A stretch of DNA of 39,625 bases from Neisseria sp. (GTDB taxonomy: Bacteria; Pseudomonadota; Gammaproteobacteria; Burkholderiales; Neisseriaceae): the NCBI GenBank assembly GCA_030531795.1, contig JAUNMN010000011.1:1-39625 (forward strand). The letters run 5' to 3'. The notes under the pieces were generated by a model that did not search any database, was not told the DNA's origin, and saw only the letters and a program-made list of their open reading frames with translations. The position numbers and the translations under genes were made by a program. The first letter of the stretch is position 1, and each line of letters begins with the position of its first letter. Of the stretch, positions 7,997 through 16,099 are shown piece after piece.

Positions 7997-9886
7997 TCAA
8001 ACCAGTTTTGCCAACCAGTTTTGAATTTGTTGGTTTAAGGCGGGTTCGCTTAAACCCAAGTCGTCTAACAAGCGGTTTGGGTCGCCGTGTTCGGTAACAA
8101 TGTCGGCAATGCCTGCCAGCAAAACGGGTTTATACACGCCTTTGGCTGCCAAGCATTCTAAAACTGCGCTGCCTGCACCGCCTGCTTGAGCGTTTTCTTC
8201 GGCACAAACCAAGTAATCGTGTTCGCTTGCCAGTTGCAAGATTAAATCGCTGTCTAATGGTTTGACAAAACGCATATCGGCAAGCGTGTAGTCGTGTTGT
8301 TCGGCGATGGCGGCGGCTGAGGCAACCATGCTGCCGAAGGCAATGATGGCAACTTTTTTGCCTTGGCGGCGGACAATGCCTTTACCCACGGGCACGGTTG
8401 CCAAATCGTTTGTTGGGTTTACACCTATTCCGCTGCCACGCGGATAACGCACCACGCTTGGGCAATCCAGCTGATAGCAAGTGGACAAGAGCAGACGGCA
8501 TTCGTTTTCATCGCTTGGGGCGGCAATCACCATATTCGGCACGCAACGCAAATAGCTTAAATCGTAAACACCAGCGTGGGTTGGGCCGTCTGCGCCGACA
8601 ATGCCTGCGCGGTCAACCGCAAACATCACGGGCAAATTTTGCAGGGCAACATCGTGCAGCAACTGGTCGTAGGCACGTTGTAAAAAAGTGGAATAAATCG
8701 CGACAACGGGTTTCGTGCCTTCACACGCCAAACCTGCGGCAAAGGTTACGGCGTGTTGCTCGGCAATGCCCACATCAAAATAACGCGTCGGGAACGCTTG
8801 TTCAAATTCAACCAAACCGCTGCCTTCGCGCATCGCTGGCGTAATCGCCACCAAACGTTCATCTGCCGCCGCTTGGTCAAGCAACCATTGCGAGAAAATT
8901 TCGGTGTAAGTCGGTTTTTTCGCTGGCGTGGCAAGGGTTTTGCCGTCTGCAGACGGCGTTTTGCCGATGGCGTGGTATTTCACAGGGTCGTTTTCGGCTA
9001 ATTTATAGCCCTGCCCTTTTTTGGTTACCACATGCAAAAGCTGCGGCCCTTTGCGATTGCGTAAATCTTTTAAAATATCAACCAGTTGCTCCACATTATG
9101 CCCATCAACTGGCCCTGTGTAGCTGAAACCAAAATTCTCAAACAAAGACAAAGATTGCTTCATGTGTTCGGCCTCGGAAGCCATACTTTTGATTTTGTTT
9201 TCTACTTTTTGGGCGATTTCCATTGCCCCTGGTAATTTGTCCAACACCTTGCTCGATTGTGCTTTGATGGTGCTGAGCAAACCGTGCATATCGCGCACCA
9301 CATTGCGTGCCAAATATTTGGGCAACGCGCCTACGTTTGGCGAAATCGACATTTCATTGTCGTTCAAAATCACCAACAAATTCACGTCCATATCGCCTGC
9401 GTTATTGAGTGCTTCAAACGCTTGTCCAGCGGTCATCGCACCATCGCCGATAATCGCCACGCTGCGATGTTCGCGTCCTGCCAGTTTGTCGGCAACCGCC
9501 ATGCCCAATGCCGCGCCGATGGAAGTAGACGAATGCCCCACGCCAAAATCATCGTATTCGCTTTCGCTGCGTTTGGGAAAACCCGCCAAACCACCGTATT
9601 GACGCATGGTGTGCATCTGATTTTTGCGCCCCGTTAAGATTTTGTGCGGATACGATTGATGCCCCACGTCCCACACCAAATGGTCGTTCGGCGTGTCGTA
9701 GACATAATGCAAAGCCACCGTCAATTCAACCGCGCCCAAATTGCTGGCAAAATGTCCGCCCGTTTGGCTCACGCTTTCCAACAAAAACGCACGCAATTCT
9801 GCCGACAATTGTGGCAACTGCGTAGGCGACAAACGGCGCAAATCTTGCGGCAAGTCTATGGTGTCTAACAAGGGCGTATGGCTCAT
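7997..9886 (-). CDS. dxs: 1-deoxy-D-xylulose-5-phosphate synthase
   Basis: Thiamine-diphosphate enzyme that condenses pyruvate with glyceraldehyde 3-phosphate, the first step of the MEP isoprenoid pathway. The 629-residue product has the transketolase order. The N-terminal part has H45 in GGHFASN and the cofactor site GDG (147-149) with NDN (175-177). The central part has [13 protein letters not shown] and [15 protein letters not shown], and a C-terminal transketolase fold follows. I start at MSHTPLLDT, preceded by GAGAGA, six codons inside the longest frame. A palindromic DUS (8942-8957) lies in frame and encodes TPSADG in the linker between the two catalytic halves, where insertions are tolerated. 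The gene is monocistronic with a structured leader. Confidence 0.97.
   Translation of the reverse strand: MSHTPLLDTIDLPQDLRRLSPTQLPQLSAELRAFLLESVSQTGGHFASNLGAVELTVALHYVYDTPNDHLVWDVGHQSYPHKILTGRKNQMHTMRQYGGLAGFPKRSESEYDDFGVGHSSTSIGAALGMAVADKLAGREHRSVAIIGDGAMTAGQAFEALNNAGDMDVNLLVILNDNEMSISPNVGALPKYLARNVVRDMHGLLSTIKAQSSKVLDKLPGAMEIAQKVENKIKSMASEAEHMKQSLSLFENFGFSYTGPVDGHNVEQLVDILKDLRNRKGPQLLHVVTKKGQGYKLAENDPVKYHAIGKTPSADGKTLATPAKKPTYTEIFSQWLLDQAAADERLVAITPAMREGSGLVEFEQAFPTRYFDVGIAEQHAVTFAAGLACEGTKPVVAIYSTFLQRAYDQLLHDVALQNLPVMFAVDRAGIVGADGPTHAGVYDLSYLRCVPNMVIAAPSDENECRLLLSTCYQLDCPSVVRYPRGSGIGVNPTNDLATVPVGKGIVRRQGKKVAIIAFGSMVASAAAIAEQHDYTLADMRFVKPLDSDLILQLASEHDYLVCAEENAQAGGAGSAVLECLAAKGVYKPVLLAGIADIVTEHGDPNRLLDDLGLSEPALNQQIQNWLAKLV
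8942..8957. repeat. Palindromic DUS inside dxs
   Basis: A 16-bp perfect palindrome made of two overlapping DUSs, here within coding sequence. It is read in frame as Pro-Ser-Ala-Asp-Gly. Confidence 0.85.
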
Positions 9887-9953
9887 GGTGTTTTCTCTCA
9901 GCAAACGGGGTTTGCGGTATTTTTCTGATAACTCAAAACCTTATCTTTTTTCG

Positions 9954-9978
9954 GGGCAAGGCAAGCAACGCTTTGCCC
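9954..9978 (-). promoter_or_regulatory. Hairpin in the dxs 5' leader
   Basis: GGGCAA and TTGCCC can pair around a 13-nt internal segment in the roughly 105-nt leader between the predicted dxs start site and its ATG. No known riboswitch consensus is recognisable. Confidence 0.3.
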
Positions 9979-9997
9979 AACCAAAAAGCAAACGCGG

Positions 9998-10006
9998 ATT
10001 ATAACA
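9998..10006 (-). promoter_or_regulatory. Extended -10 promoter of dxs
   Basis: Minus-strand TGTTATAAT: a TGn extension with a consensus TATAAT, about 110 bp upstream of the dxs start. No good -35 box at the right distance. Confidence 0.5.
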
Positions 10007-10072
10007 AGAGATAATGCAAAATAGCGGATTTATTTGAAAAGTTCGGCGATTTTGTGTGCGTTTCAATAGGCG

Positions 10073-10145
10073 ATGCCGTCTGCAGTTAGCTGAAAATCGC
10101 TCCTACAACTTCACTCGTGGAACGCCTTTCAATCGCAGACGGCAT
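10073..10145 (-). repeat. DUS-bounded nested hairpin element, copy A (rlmH terminator)
   Basis: Outer arms ATGCCGTCTGC and GCAGACGGCAT flank a 51-bp core, which contains TGAAA/TTTCA and further partial inner pairing. The core is clearly related to the element at 11776-11846 (shared TTAGCTGAAAA, CCTACA, CTTC, CCTTTCA). On the plus strand it runs into TTTTTT; on the minus strand it lies downstream of rlmH. Confidence 0.65.
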
Positions 10146-10173
10146 TTTTTCTTTCAGCTGATTGAATGCAACC

Positions 10174-10644
10174 TTATTCACGATGATAAGGGTGATTATT
10201 CAAAATCGACACCGCCCGATACAGTTGTTCAGTCAGCAACACGCGCACCATGCCATGCGGCATTGTCAAACTGGACAAGCGCAACATCAAACGCGCCTTT
10301 TGTTTCAGCGCATCGGTCATGCCGTCTGCACCGCCAATCACAAAGCAAATATGTTCGCCGTTTTGTTGCCAAGTGCGCAGATATTCGGCTAACTCCACCG
10401 AAGTGGGCGCTTTGCCACGTTCGTCCAATACCACCAAAAACGCACCATCGGGAATAGCTTCCACAATCCGTTTTTCTTCCGCCGCCATGCCTTGCACCGC
10501 GTTCACGCCCGCACCGCGTTTTTCAGGTTTGATTTCTTTGAGTTGATAATGAATGTCGCGTCCAAAGCGTTTGGCATACTCGTTCACCGCTTCGTCCACC
10601 CAGCGCGGCATTTTCGTTCCCACCGCCAAAACCGTGATGTTCAT
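10174..10644 (-). CDS. rlmH: 23S rRNA (pseudouridine1915-N3)-methyltransferase RlmH
   Basis: SPOUT-class enzyme that uses S-adenosylmethionine to methylate pseudouridine 1915 in helix 69 of 23S rRNA. The 156-residue product matches the family's usual length. The N-terminus is MNITVLAVGTKMP. The knot region has FLVVLDERGK, then FVIGGADGMTDALKQKA, and the family's C-terminal signature LTMPHGMVRVLLTEQLYRA followed by NNHPYHRE. The frame extends much further upstream, but the conserved N-terminus fixes the start at 10644. An in-frame DUS encodes GADGM. xerC diverges 120 bp away. Confidence 0.96.
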   Translation of the reverse strand: MNITVLAVGTKMPRWVDEAVNEYAKRFGRDIHYQLKEIKPEKRGAGVNAVQGMAAEEKRIVEAIPDGAFLVVLDERGKAPTSVELAEYLRTWQQNGEHICFVIGGADGMTDALKQKARLMLRLSSLTMPHGMVRVLLTEQLYRAVSILNNHPYHRE

Positions 10645-10750
10645 GTTTGCTTTCGTTCTCGTTGATAAAAGTTGGCAAAACCGCATTATACAAGGGTTTG
10701 CCACCCTGCAGACGGCACGCGATTTTTCACAGTATCCACCGCAAATCGCG

Positions 10751-10756
10751 TACAAT
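10751..10756 (+). promoter_or_regulatory. -10 box immediately before xerC
   Basis: TACAAT ends 8 bp before the xerC ATG, so transcription should begin within a few bases of the start codon. No Shine-Dalgarno sequence is present. This suggests a leaderless or near-leaderless mRNA. Confidence 0.4.
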
Positions 10757-10764
10757 CTCGCCCC

Positions 10765-11658
10765 ATGAATACCGACACTTTCCCCAATTATCTCAACGAT
10801 TTTGTGCAAAAACTGCAACAAGAAGGCAAATCGGCACACACCATCGCCGCCTATCAACGCGATTTGCAGCAATTGTTTAGCCTGTTGCCGCCTGCAGCCG
10901 AATGCAAAAAAACCGTGTTCGCCAGCGTATTGCGCAAATTGTCGCAACAAAATCAAAGTCCACGTTCGCTCGCACGCAAAGTGTCGGCGTGGCGACAGTA
11001 TGGCGATTTTTTGGTACGCCAAAACCTGCTCGCCGCCAATCCCATCGCCTCACTCAAAACCCCAAAAATTCCGCCACTTTTGCCCAAAGCGATGAGTGCC
11101 GAACCACTCAATCATGTGTTCAACCACGCCCAAAGCACAGACGATGACGAACTGGCAACGCGTGATTTGGCGATGTTTGAACTGCTTTACGGTTGCGGTT
11201 TGCGTTTATCTGAATTGCAAAGTTTGGATTTAAAAGACATTTTATTAGACGAAGGTTGGGTCAGCGTGTTGGGCAAAGGCAAAAAAATGCGCCAAGTGCC
11301 AGTGGGCAAAAGTGCACTGAACGCCGTGCGCCAGTATTTAAGCGAACGCGTTGCCGCCAGCGATGAAACCGCCTTGTTCACCAATAAACACGGCAAACGC
11401 ATCAGCACCCGCCAAATTCAATATCGCCTGCGCGACTGGGCAATCAAACACCACAGCAGCGAACATTTGCACCCACACAAGCTGCGCCACAGCTACGCCA
11501 GCCACGTTTTGCAAGCGGCAGGCGACATTCGGGCGGTGCAAGAATTGCTTGGACACAGCAGCTTATCCACCACCCAAATTTACACCAAATTGGACTTCGA
11601 TCACCTCGCCAAAGTCTACGACCAAACCCACCCACGGGCGAAGAAGAAAAAAGATTAG
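10765..11658 (+). CDS. xerC: Tyrosine recombinase XerC
   Basis: Site-specific recombinase that with XerD resolves chromosome dimers at dif. The 297-residue product has an N-terminal core-binding domain (about 1-100) and a C-terminal catalytic domain. The catalytic set is visible: Arg in GCGLRLSEL, His-x-x-Arg in HPHKLRHSYASHVL, His in LGHSSLSTTQ and the nucleophile Tyr in IYTKLDF. The ending VYDQTHPRAKKKKD resembles the XerC C-terminus rather than XerD. I start at MNTDTFPNYL; the frame runs further upstream but through a DUS. There is no ribosome-binding site, and a -10 box sits just upstream. An 11-bp-period repeat array follows the stop. Confidence 0.93.
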   Translation: MNTDTFPNYLNDFVQKLQQEGKSAHTIAAYQRDLQQLFSLLPPAAECKKTVFASVLRKLSQQNQSPRSLARKVSAWRQYGDFLVRQNLLAANPIASLKTPKIPPLLPKAMSAEPLNHVFNHAQSTDDDELATRDLAMFELLYGCGLRLSELQSLDLKDILLDEGWVSVLGKGKKMRQVPVGKSALNAVRQYLSERVAASDETALFTNKHGKRISTRQIQYRLRDWAIKHHSSEHLHPHKLRHSYASHVLQAAGDIRAVQELLGHSSLSTTQIYTKLDFDHLAKVYDQTHPRAKKKKD

Positions 11659-11670
11659 CTTTGCAATGCT

Positions 11671-11710
11671 GTTTAAATACCGTTTAAATGTTGTTTAAAC
11701 ATCGTTTAAT
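11671..11710. repeat. Four-copy GTTTAAAT array with exact 11-bp period
   Basis: GTTTAAAT, GTTTAAAT, GTTTAAAC and GTTTAATG start at 11671, 11682, 11693 and 11704, each 11 bp apart, with unrelated 3-bp spacers. The block begins 12 bp after the xerC stop and is not coding. One copy per helical turn suggests a protein-binding array, but no known site fits. Confidence 0.7.
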
Positions 11711-11775
11711 GGCGAAACCAAATGAAGCATTTCGGTTTGAGCGAAAAGTGAAAAAAATGAAAATAAATGAACAAA

Positions 11776-11846
11776 TGCCGTCTGCGTTTAGCTGAAAACT
11801 GTCCCTACAGCTTCGCTTGTGGGACTCCTTTCAGTCGCAGACGGCA
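11776..11846 (-). repeat. DUS-bounded nested hairpin element, copy B (hemL terminator)
   Basis: Outer arms TGCCGTCTGCG and CGCAGACGGCA enclose CTGAAA/TTTCAG (11792-11797 with 11829-11834). These enclose GTCCC/GGGAC (11801-11805 with 11821-11825) and ACA/TGT around GCTTCGCT. It is the better-structured relative of the copy at 10073. It lies 24 bp downstream of hemL. Confidence 0.7.
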
Positions 11847-11869
11847 CATTTTTTTTACGCGAACAGCAT

Positions 11870-13150
11870 TTACGCCATTTCTTGCAACACTTTTTTCGCC
11901 ACGCTAATCGTTTGGTCTAACAATTCGGTTGTGTGGGCAGCGGACATAAAGCAGGCTTCGTAAGCCGATGGGCCAAAGGCAATGCCTTGATTGAGCATGC
12001 CGTGGAAGAAGGTTTTGAAGCCGTCGATATTTGAGGCAGTCATGTCGGCATAGCTTTGCGGCACGCGTTCGGCAAAATACAAACCAAACATTCCGCCCAC
12101 ATAATCAGCACAAAATGCCACGCCAGCTTCTTGGGCAGCAGCGTTCAAACCGTTCACCAAATAAGCTGAAGCGGCAGTTAGGTTTTCATAAAAACCTGCG
12201 CGCTGAATGATTTCCAAAGTTTTCAAACCAGCGGCGACCGACAAAGGATTGCCCGACAAAGTGCCTGCTTGGTACACGCCACCCAAAGGCGAAATGCACT
12301 CCATAATTTCGCGTTTGCCACCAAACGCCGCCAGCGGCATACCGCCACCAATCACTTTGCCCATGGTGGTTAAATCAGGGGTAACGCCGTGCAGCGATTG
12401 CACGCCGCCCAATGCCACCCGAAAACCCGTCATCACTTCGTCATAAATCAACACCGTGCCTGCTTGCTCGGTGATTTGACGCAAGGTTTGCACAAAATCT
12501 TGTCTCGGTTGCACCAAATTCATATTGCCCGCAATCGGTTCCCAAATCACGCAGGCGATTTGTTCGCCAAACTCGGCAAAACATTGTTGCAAAGCGGCAA
12601 TATCGTTATACGGCAACACAATGGTGTGTTGAGTTAAATCGGCTGGCACGCCTGCCGAACTTGGGTTGCCAAAAGTGAGCAAACCGCTGCCTGCTTTCAC
12701 CAACAAGCTATCGGAATGTCCGTGATAGCAACCTTCAAATTTAACGATTTTATCGCGTCCTGTGTAACCGCGTGCCAAACGAATGGCGGTCATCGTGGCT
12801 TCCGTACCTGAACTCACCAAACGCAACATTTCCACGCTGGGCAAAATTTTGGCGATTTCTTCCGCCAACACGATTTCGCCTTCAGTTGGCGCACCAAACG
12901 ACAAACCGCCCAAAGCGGCTTCACGCACCGCCTCCACCACTTCTGGGTGTGCGTGTCCGACAATCGCAGGCCCCCACGAACCCACATAATCAATATAACG
13001 CGTGTCGTTTTCGTCCCACACAAACGCGCCTTCCGCCTTTTTGATGAAACGTGGCACGCCGCCCACGCTGCCAAACGCACGCACAGGCGAATTCACGCCA
13101 CCTGGAATGATGTTTTTGGCACGGTTAAACAAAGTTTCATTGCGATTCAT
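11870..13150 (-). CDS. hemL: Glutamate-1-semialdehyde 2,1-aminomutase
   Basis: PLP enzyme that converts glutamate-1-semialdehyde to 5-aminolevulinate, the last step of the C5 route to haem. The 426-residue length and spacing match the family. SGTEATM (114-120) and YDEVMTGFR (236-244) bind cofactor, and the Schiff-base lysine is K265 in [13 protein letters not shown], the same number as in E. coli. The ATG is preceded by AAGGAT. The gene is monocistronic, with a palindromic DUS in its upstream region and a nested DUS hairpin as terminator. With hemJ at 15593 it is one of two haem-pathway genes in the window. Confidence 0.97.
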   Translation of the reverse strand: MNRNETLFNRAKNIIPGGVNSPVRAFGSVGGVPRFIKKAEGAFVWDENDTRYIDYVGSWGPAIVGHAHPEVVEAVREAALGGLSFGAPTEGEIVLAEEIAKILPSVEMLRLVSSGTEATMTAIRLARGYTGRDKIVKFEGCYHGHSDSLLVKAGSGLLTFGNPSSAGVPADLTQHTIVLPYNDIAALQQCFAEFGEQIACVIWEPIAGNMNLVQPRQDFVQTLRQITEQAGTVLIYDEVMTGFRVALGGVQSLHGVTPDLTTMGKVIGGGMPLAAFGGKREIMECISPLGGVYQAGTLSGNPLSVAAGLKTLEIIQRAGFYENLTAASAYLVNGLNAAAQEAGVAFCADYVGGMFGLYFAERVPQSYADMTASNIDGFKTFFHGMLNQGIAFGPSAYEACFMSAAHTTELLDQTISVAKKVLQEMA

Positions 13151-13174
13151 CTTGTTTTATCCTTTTGACATAAC

Positions 13175-13196
13175 GATGCCGTCTGCAGACGGCATC
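13175..13196. repeat. Palindromic DUS upstream of hemL
   Basis: A 22-bp perfect palindrome made of two DUSs overlapping by TGCA plus matching AT and outer bases. It lies between hemL and the transporter operon's terminator. Confidence 0.85.
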
Positions 13197-13232
13197 AAGA
13201 AAATTCTGCGCCATTTTACCATTTTGAATACG

Positions 13233-13260
13233 AAAAACCTGCCTAAATAGACAGGTTTTT
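13233..13260 (-). terminator. Terminator of the transporter operon
   Basis: AAAAACCTG and CAGGTTTTT pair around a 10-nt loop, with a T run on the minus strand. It lies 15 bp after the small subunit gene. Confidence 0.8.
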
Positions 13261-13274
13261 CCAAGAATGTGAGA

Positions 13275-13367
13275 TTATTCTTTAGGCAATTTCAATACCG
13301 AAACGATTAAGCCGCCCCAAATCACGACAATCGCAATAATCATCATAATAATCGCGCTGCTGCTCAT
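13275..13367 (-). CDS. metS: Small subunit of a methionine/alanine-type NSS transporter (MetS-like)
   Basis: A 30-residue single-pass membrane peptide: [19 protein letters not shown], then [11 protein letters not shown]. It has the short polar N-terminus, one hydrophobic helix with WGG and a charged tail, as in the MetS small subunits of MetPS-type importers known from Corynebacterium and since seen in many bacteria. Its ATG overlaps the transporter's TGA in ATGA, and AAGGAG lies 7 bp upstream, so translation is probably coupled. It is too short for routine gene callers. Confidence 0.85.
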   Translation of the reverse strand: MSSSAIIMMIIAIVVIWGGLIVSVLKLPKE

Positions 13368-14881
13368 TCTTCATCTCCTTCTTTAAACGCTTCTGTTTTC
13401 GCGTCCCATTTGATTTGCGACAAGACAACCGAAATCACAATCAAAGCAATCGTCATCGCCCAACCGAATGTGCCGACAAACCATGTTGGATAGCCTTCGT
13501 AGCCGTCTTTGATGATTTTCAGGATTTCCGCGCCCAGCATATAAGCCAAGACAATCGGTGTAATCACACCAGCAAACAATTTCCAAATGCCGCCCAATTT
13601 CAATGAAGAAACCGAATTAACGTGGTCGCGCAATTTGTCCATGTTTTTGGTCAAAACAATAGTCGCTACCGAAATGAAGCCCACACCAACAATGCCGAAG
13701 CTGTTCACAAATTTGTCTAACACGTCCAACACAGGCAAGCCAGTGGTTGTGCCGAACAAAATCGTTGATACCACCATCAAAGGAACGCAGACGGCAACGG
13801 TAGCCACTGTGCGCGGCAAACGCAATTTGTCTTGCACCGCTGCCACAATCACTTCCAAAATCGAGATTAAAGAAGTTAAACCAGCAAACACCAACGAGCC
13901 GAAGAACAACACGCCGATGACTGAACCAAACGGTGCTTTATCGATGATGGTTGGGAAAGCAATGAACGCCAAGCCGATACCAGAAGTTGCCACTTCGCTC
14001 ACTTCTTTGCCTGCCGCTTGTGCCATAAAGCCCAAAGCCGCAAACACACCGATACCTGCCAACAATTCAAAGCTGCTGTTCGCAAAGCCCACCACCATGC
14101 CTGTGCCCGTCAAATCCGTTTTCTTTTTCAGATATGACGCATAAGTAATCATGATGCCGAAGCAAATCGACAATGAGAAGAAAATTTGACCATAAGCCGC
14201 AATCCACACGCTCGGCTCGCTCAATTTAGACCAGTTTGGCGTGAACAAAGCGTCCAAACCTTTGCTTGCACCTGGCAAGAACAAAGCACTCACCACCAAC
14301 ACGCTGAACATCACAGTCAATAAAGGCATTAACAGCGTTGATGATTTACCCACGCCGTCTTGCACACCCAAAGCCATAATCAGCAAAGTAACCAACCACA
14401 CGCCCAACAATGGACCAACGATGGTGTCTACAAAGTCAAAACCCACGCCCACATCTTTAGACATTTGCAAGAAATCGCCAAAGAAGAAGCCCGCTGGGTC
14501 TGCACCCCACGCGCTATTGAACGCGTAATAAGTGTAGCTCGCTGCCCAACCGATAATTACCGCGTAATAAATCGCGATAATCACGTTAATCATCACTTGC
14601 CACCAACCAAAAGTTTCAAAACTTTTGTTCAAACGGCGATACGCCAAAGGCGCGCAACCGCGGTATTTATGACCGATGGCATAATCCAAAAACAGCAAAG
14701 GCAAGCCTGCGGTCAGCAAAGCCACCAAATAAGGAATCATAAACGCGCCACCGCCGTTGTCGTAAGTAACATAGGGGAAACGCCAAATATTGCCCAAACC
14801 CACAGCCGAGCCGATTGCGGCAAACATAAATGCACGGCGGCTGGCAAAGGTTTCGCGTTGTGTGTGTTGATTGTCAGACAC
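13364..14881 (-). CDS. Sodium-dependent amino acid transporter, NSS/SNF family (MetP-like)
   Basis: 505-residue transporter with about 12 membrane segments. The N-terminus has the family's sodium- and substrate-binding signature [17 protein letters not shown], followed by [13 protein letters not shown]6 shows [17 protein letters not shown]. The start is GTG with a good ribosome-binding site (AGAGGT). The overlapping small gene downstream marks it as the MetP/MetS type, for which methionine and alanine are the known substrates; the substrate here is an inference. An AT-rich upstream region of about 160 bp carries dyads that could be operators. Confidence 0.9.
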   Translation of the reverse strand: MSDNQHTQRETFASRRAFMFAAIGSAVGLGNIWRFPYVTYDNGGGAFMIPYLVALLTAGLPLLFLDYAIGHKYRGCAPLAYRRLNKSFETFGWWQVMINVIIAIYYAVIIGWAASYTYYAFNSAWGADPAGFFFGDFLQMSKDVGVGFDFVDTIVGPLLGVWLVTLLIMALGVQDGVGKSSTLLMPLLTVMFSVLVVSALFLPGASKGLDALFTPNWSKLSEPSVWIAAYGQIFFSLSICFGIMITYASYLKKKTDLTGTGMVVGFANSSFELLAGIGVFAALGFMAQAAGKEVSEVATSGIGLAFIAFPTIIDKAPFGSVIGVLFFGSLVFAGLTSLISILEVIVAAVQDKLRLPRTVATVAVCVPLMVVSTILFGTTTGLPVLDVLDKFVNSFGIVGVGFISVATIVLTKNMDKLRDHVNSVSSLKLGGIWKLFAGVITPIVLAYMLGAEILKIIKDGYEGYPTWFVGTFGWAMTIALIVISVVLSQIKWDAKTEAFKEGDEE

Positions 14882-14970
14882 GATACACCTCTTGCTTTAA
14901 TTTAAATTGAATATCAATAAAGTCGCTGAATGATAATAATAAATGAAGTTTGCAAAAAAAAGCTAGTGTT

Positions 14971-15000
14971 TTGATAACTTTTCTTTGCAAATTTTATCAA
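14971..15000. promoter_or_regulatory. Dyad upstream of the transporter operon
   Basis: TTGATAA (14971-14977) and TTATCAA (14994-15000) form an inverted repeat. A self-complementary TTTGCAAA (14984-14991) lies between them and a second copy at 14949-14956. The placement upstream of the GTG fits an operator, but no regulator can be named. Confidence 0.3.
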
Positions 15001-15045
15001 TTTCTAAAAATTTTGGTGTTTTTTGACACATTTTAGGCAAATAAA

Positions 15046-15070
15046 AAGCAGAATGCGCCGCATTCTGCTT
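15046..15070 (-). terminator. Terminator of the CYTH gene
   Basis: An 11-bp stem (AAGCAGAATGC with its complement) and a 3-nt loop, followed on the minus strand by TTTATTTG; 24 bp after the stop. Confidence 0.85.
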
Positions 15071-15094
15071 CAAATCTTGTGTTGCCGTTTTCGC

Positions 15095-15568
15095 TTATTT
15101 CGCCCAAGTGGAATAGGCGTGTTTGCTCAAATAAGCGTTGGTAAAACGTCCATCGCTTGTGATTTCTTCGCCCAACCATTCGGGTTTGGCAAAAACCGTG
15201 TCTTCACTGGGCAACTCAATTTCCGCCACCATCAAAGGTGCGTTTTCTGCTAAATATTCGTCAATTTCAAACACAAAACCCTGATATTCCACTTGATAGC
15301 GGTATTTTTGCAAACAAAATGGACACATTGTCGCCATCATCTGCTGCGCATCGGCAACGGGAATCGGATATTCAAATTCGCTGCGGGTGATGTCGGAAAC
15401 ATAGCCTTTGAGCGTTAGCCATGCTTCATCGCCAACAATGCGCACGCGGATGGTACGTTCTTTTTCCACGCTCAAATAACCTTGGCTCAATAATTTCGGC
15501 GCGCTGGCGTGTGCTCGCCAACTGTCGTTTGCCAACAAAAAACGGCGTTCAATTTCCACATTACTCAT
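15095..15568 (-). CDS. CYTH-domain (triphosphate tunnel metalloenzyme) protein
   Basis: 157-residue protein of the CYTH superfamily, which includes inorganic triphosphatases, thiamine triphosphatase and class IV adenylate cyclases. The N-terminal signature is EIERRFLL. The family motif ExExK therefore reads E5-x-E7-x-R9, with Arg for Lys. Tunnel-strand residues follow: RTIRVRIVGDEAWLTLKG, RSEFEYPIP, YQVEYQGFVFEIDEY and AEIELPSE. Bacterial single-domain forms of this size are usually tripolyphosphatases, but the substrate cannot be read from sequence. A CPFC pair (about 82-85) is unusual. It has AGGA before its ATG and lies 24 bp downstream of hemJ, so both may share a transcript. Confidence 0.88.
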   Translation of the reverse strand: MSNVEIERRFLLANDSWRAHASAPKLLSQGYLSVEKERTIRVRIVGDEAWLTLKGYVSDITRSEFEYPIPVADAQQMMATMCPFCLQKYRYQVEYQGFVFEIDEYLAENAPLMVAEIELPSEDTVFAKPEWLGEEITSDGRFTNAYLSKHAYSTWAK

Positions 15569-15592
15569 CTTGTTTTCCTAGTGCAGACGGCA

Positions 15593-16015
15593 TCAGTTCA
15601 GTTTAAAAATCACCAAATACAAAGCGGCAAACATCAGCAACACGGGAATTTCATTGAACACGCGAAACCATTTGTGCGAACGCGTATTTTTGCCGTCTGC
15701 AAACGCTTTGAGCAGAAAAAAACACAGCCAGTGATAGGCAAAAAGCAGCAAACCTATCAATAATTTAATGTGTATCCAAGGTTCGCCCCACCACGATACC
15801 GAACTGGCGGTTAAGATGCCGAATAATAATGAGCCAATCGCCAAAGGTTGCATAAATCGCATCAATCGTTGCGACATTTCTAATAGCCGCTCGTATTCTC
15901 TGCCATCTTGCGGCGACAGTTGCGCCAAATTGACAAAAATACGCGGCAAGTAAAACAGCCCCGCAAACCACGAAATAATGAAAAAAATATGCAGTAATTT
16001 GAACCACAAAAACAT
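15593..16015 (-). CDS. hemJ: Protoporphyrinogen IX oxidase HemJ
   Basis: 140-residue membrane protein of the HemJ (UPF0093) family, which oxidises protoporphyrinogen IX to protoporphyrin IX and replaces HemG/HemY in many Gram-negatives. Four hydrophobic segments are visible. The N-terminal signature with His9, LLHIFFIISWFAGLFYLPRIF, is intact, as are IKLLIGLLLFAYH and FRVFNEIPVLLMF near the end. The length fits the family (about 140). The gene sits in a leftward run with the CYTH gene downstream and the DUF218 gene 84 bp upstream. An in-frame near-DUS encodes FADGK. Confidence 0.92.
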   Translation of the reverse strand: MFLWFKLLHIFFIISWFAGLFYLPRIFVNLAQLSPQDGREYERLLEMSQRLMRFMQPLAIGSLLFGILTASSVSWWGEPWIHIKLLIGLLLFAYHWLCFFLLKAFADGKNTRSHKWFRVFNEIPVLLMFAALYLVIFKLN

Positions 16016-16099
16016 AAATTCACACTCAAAATATGCTGTCTACAACGCAATCTCACACTGCAGACGGCACAATTATTCAAACAAAATAATCAGTTACAC

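Noticed and set aside
11671-11710. The 11-bp-period array as a dif site
   Set aside because: It is next to xerC but has no pair of 11-bp recombinase arms around a 6-bp centre; the period and box sequence do not fit dif.
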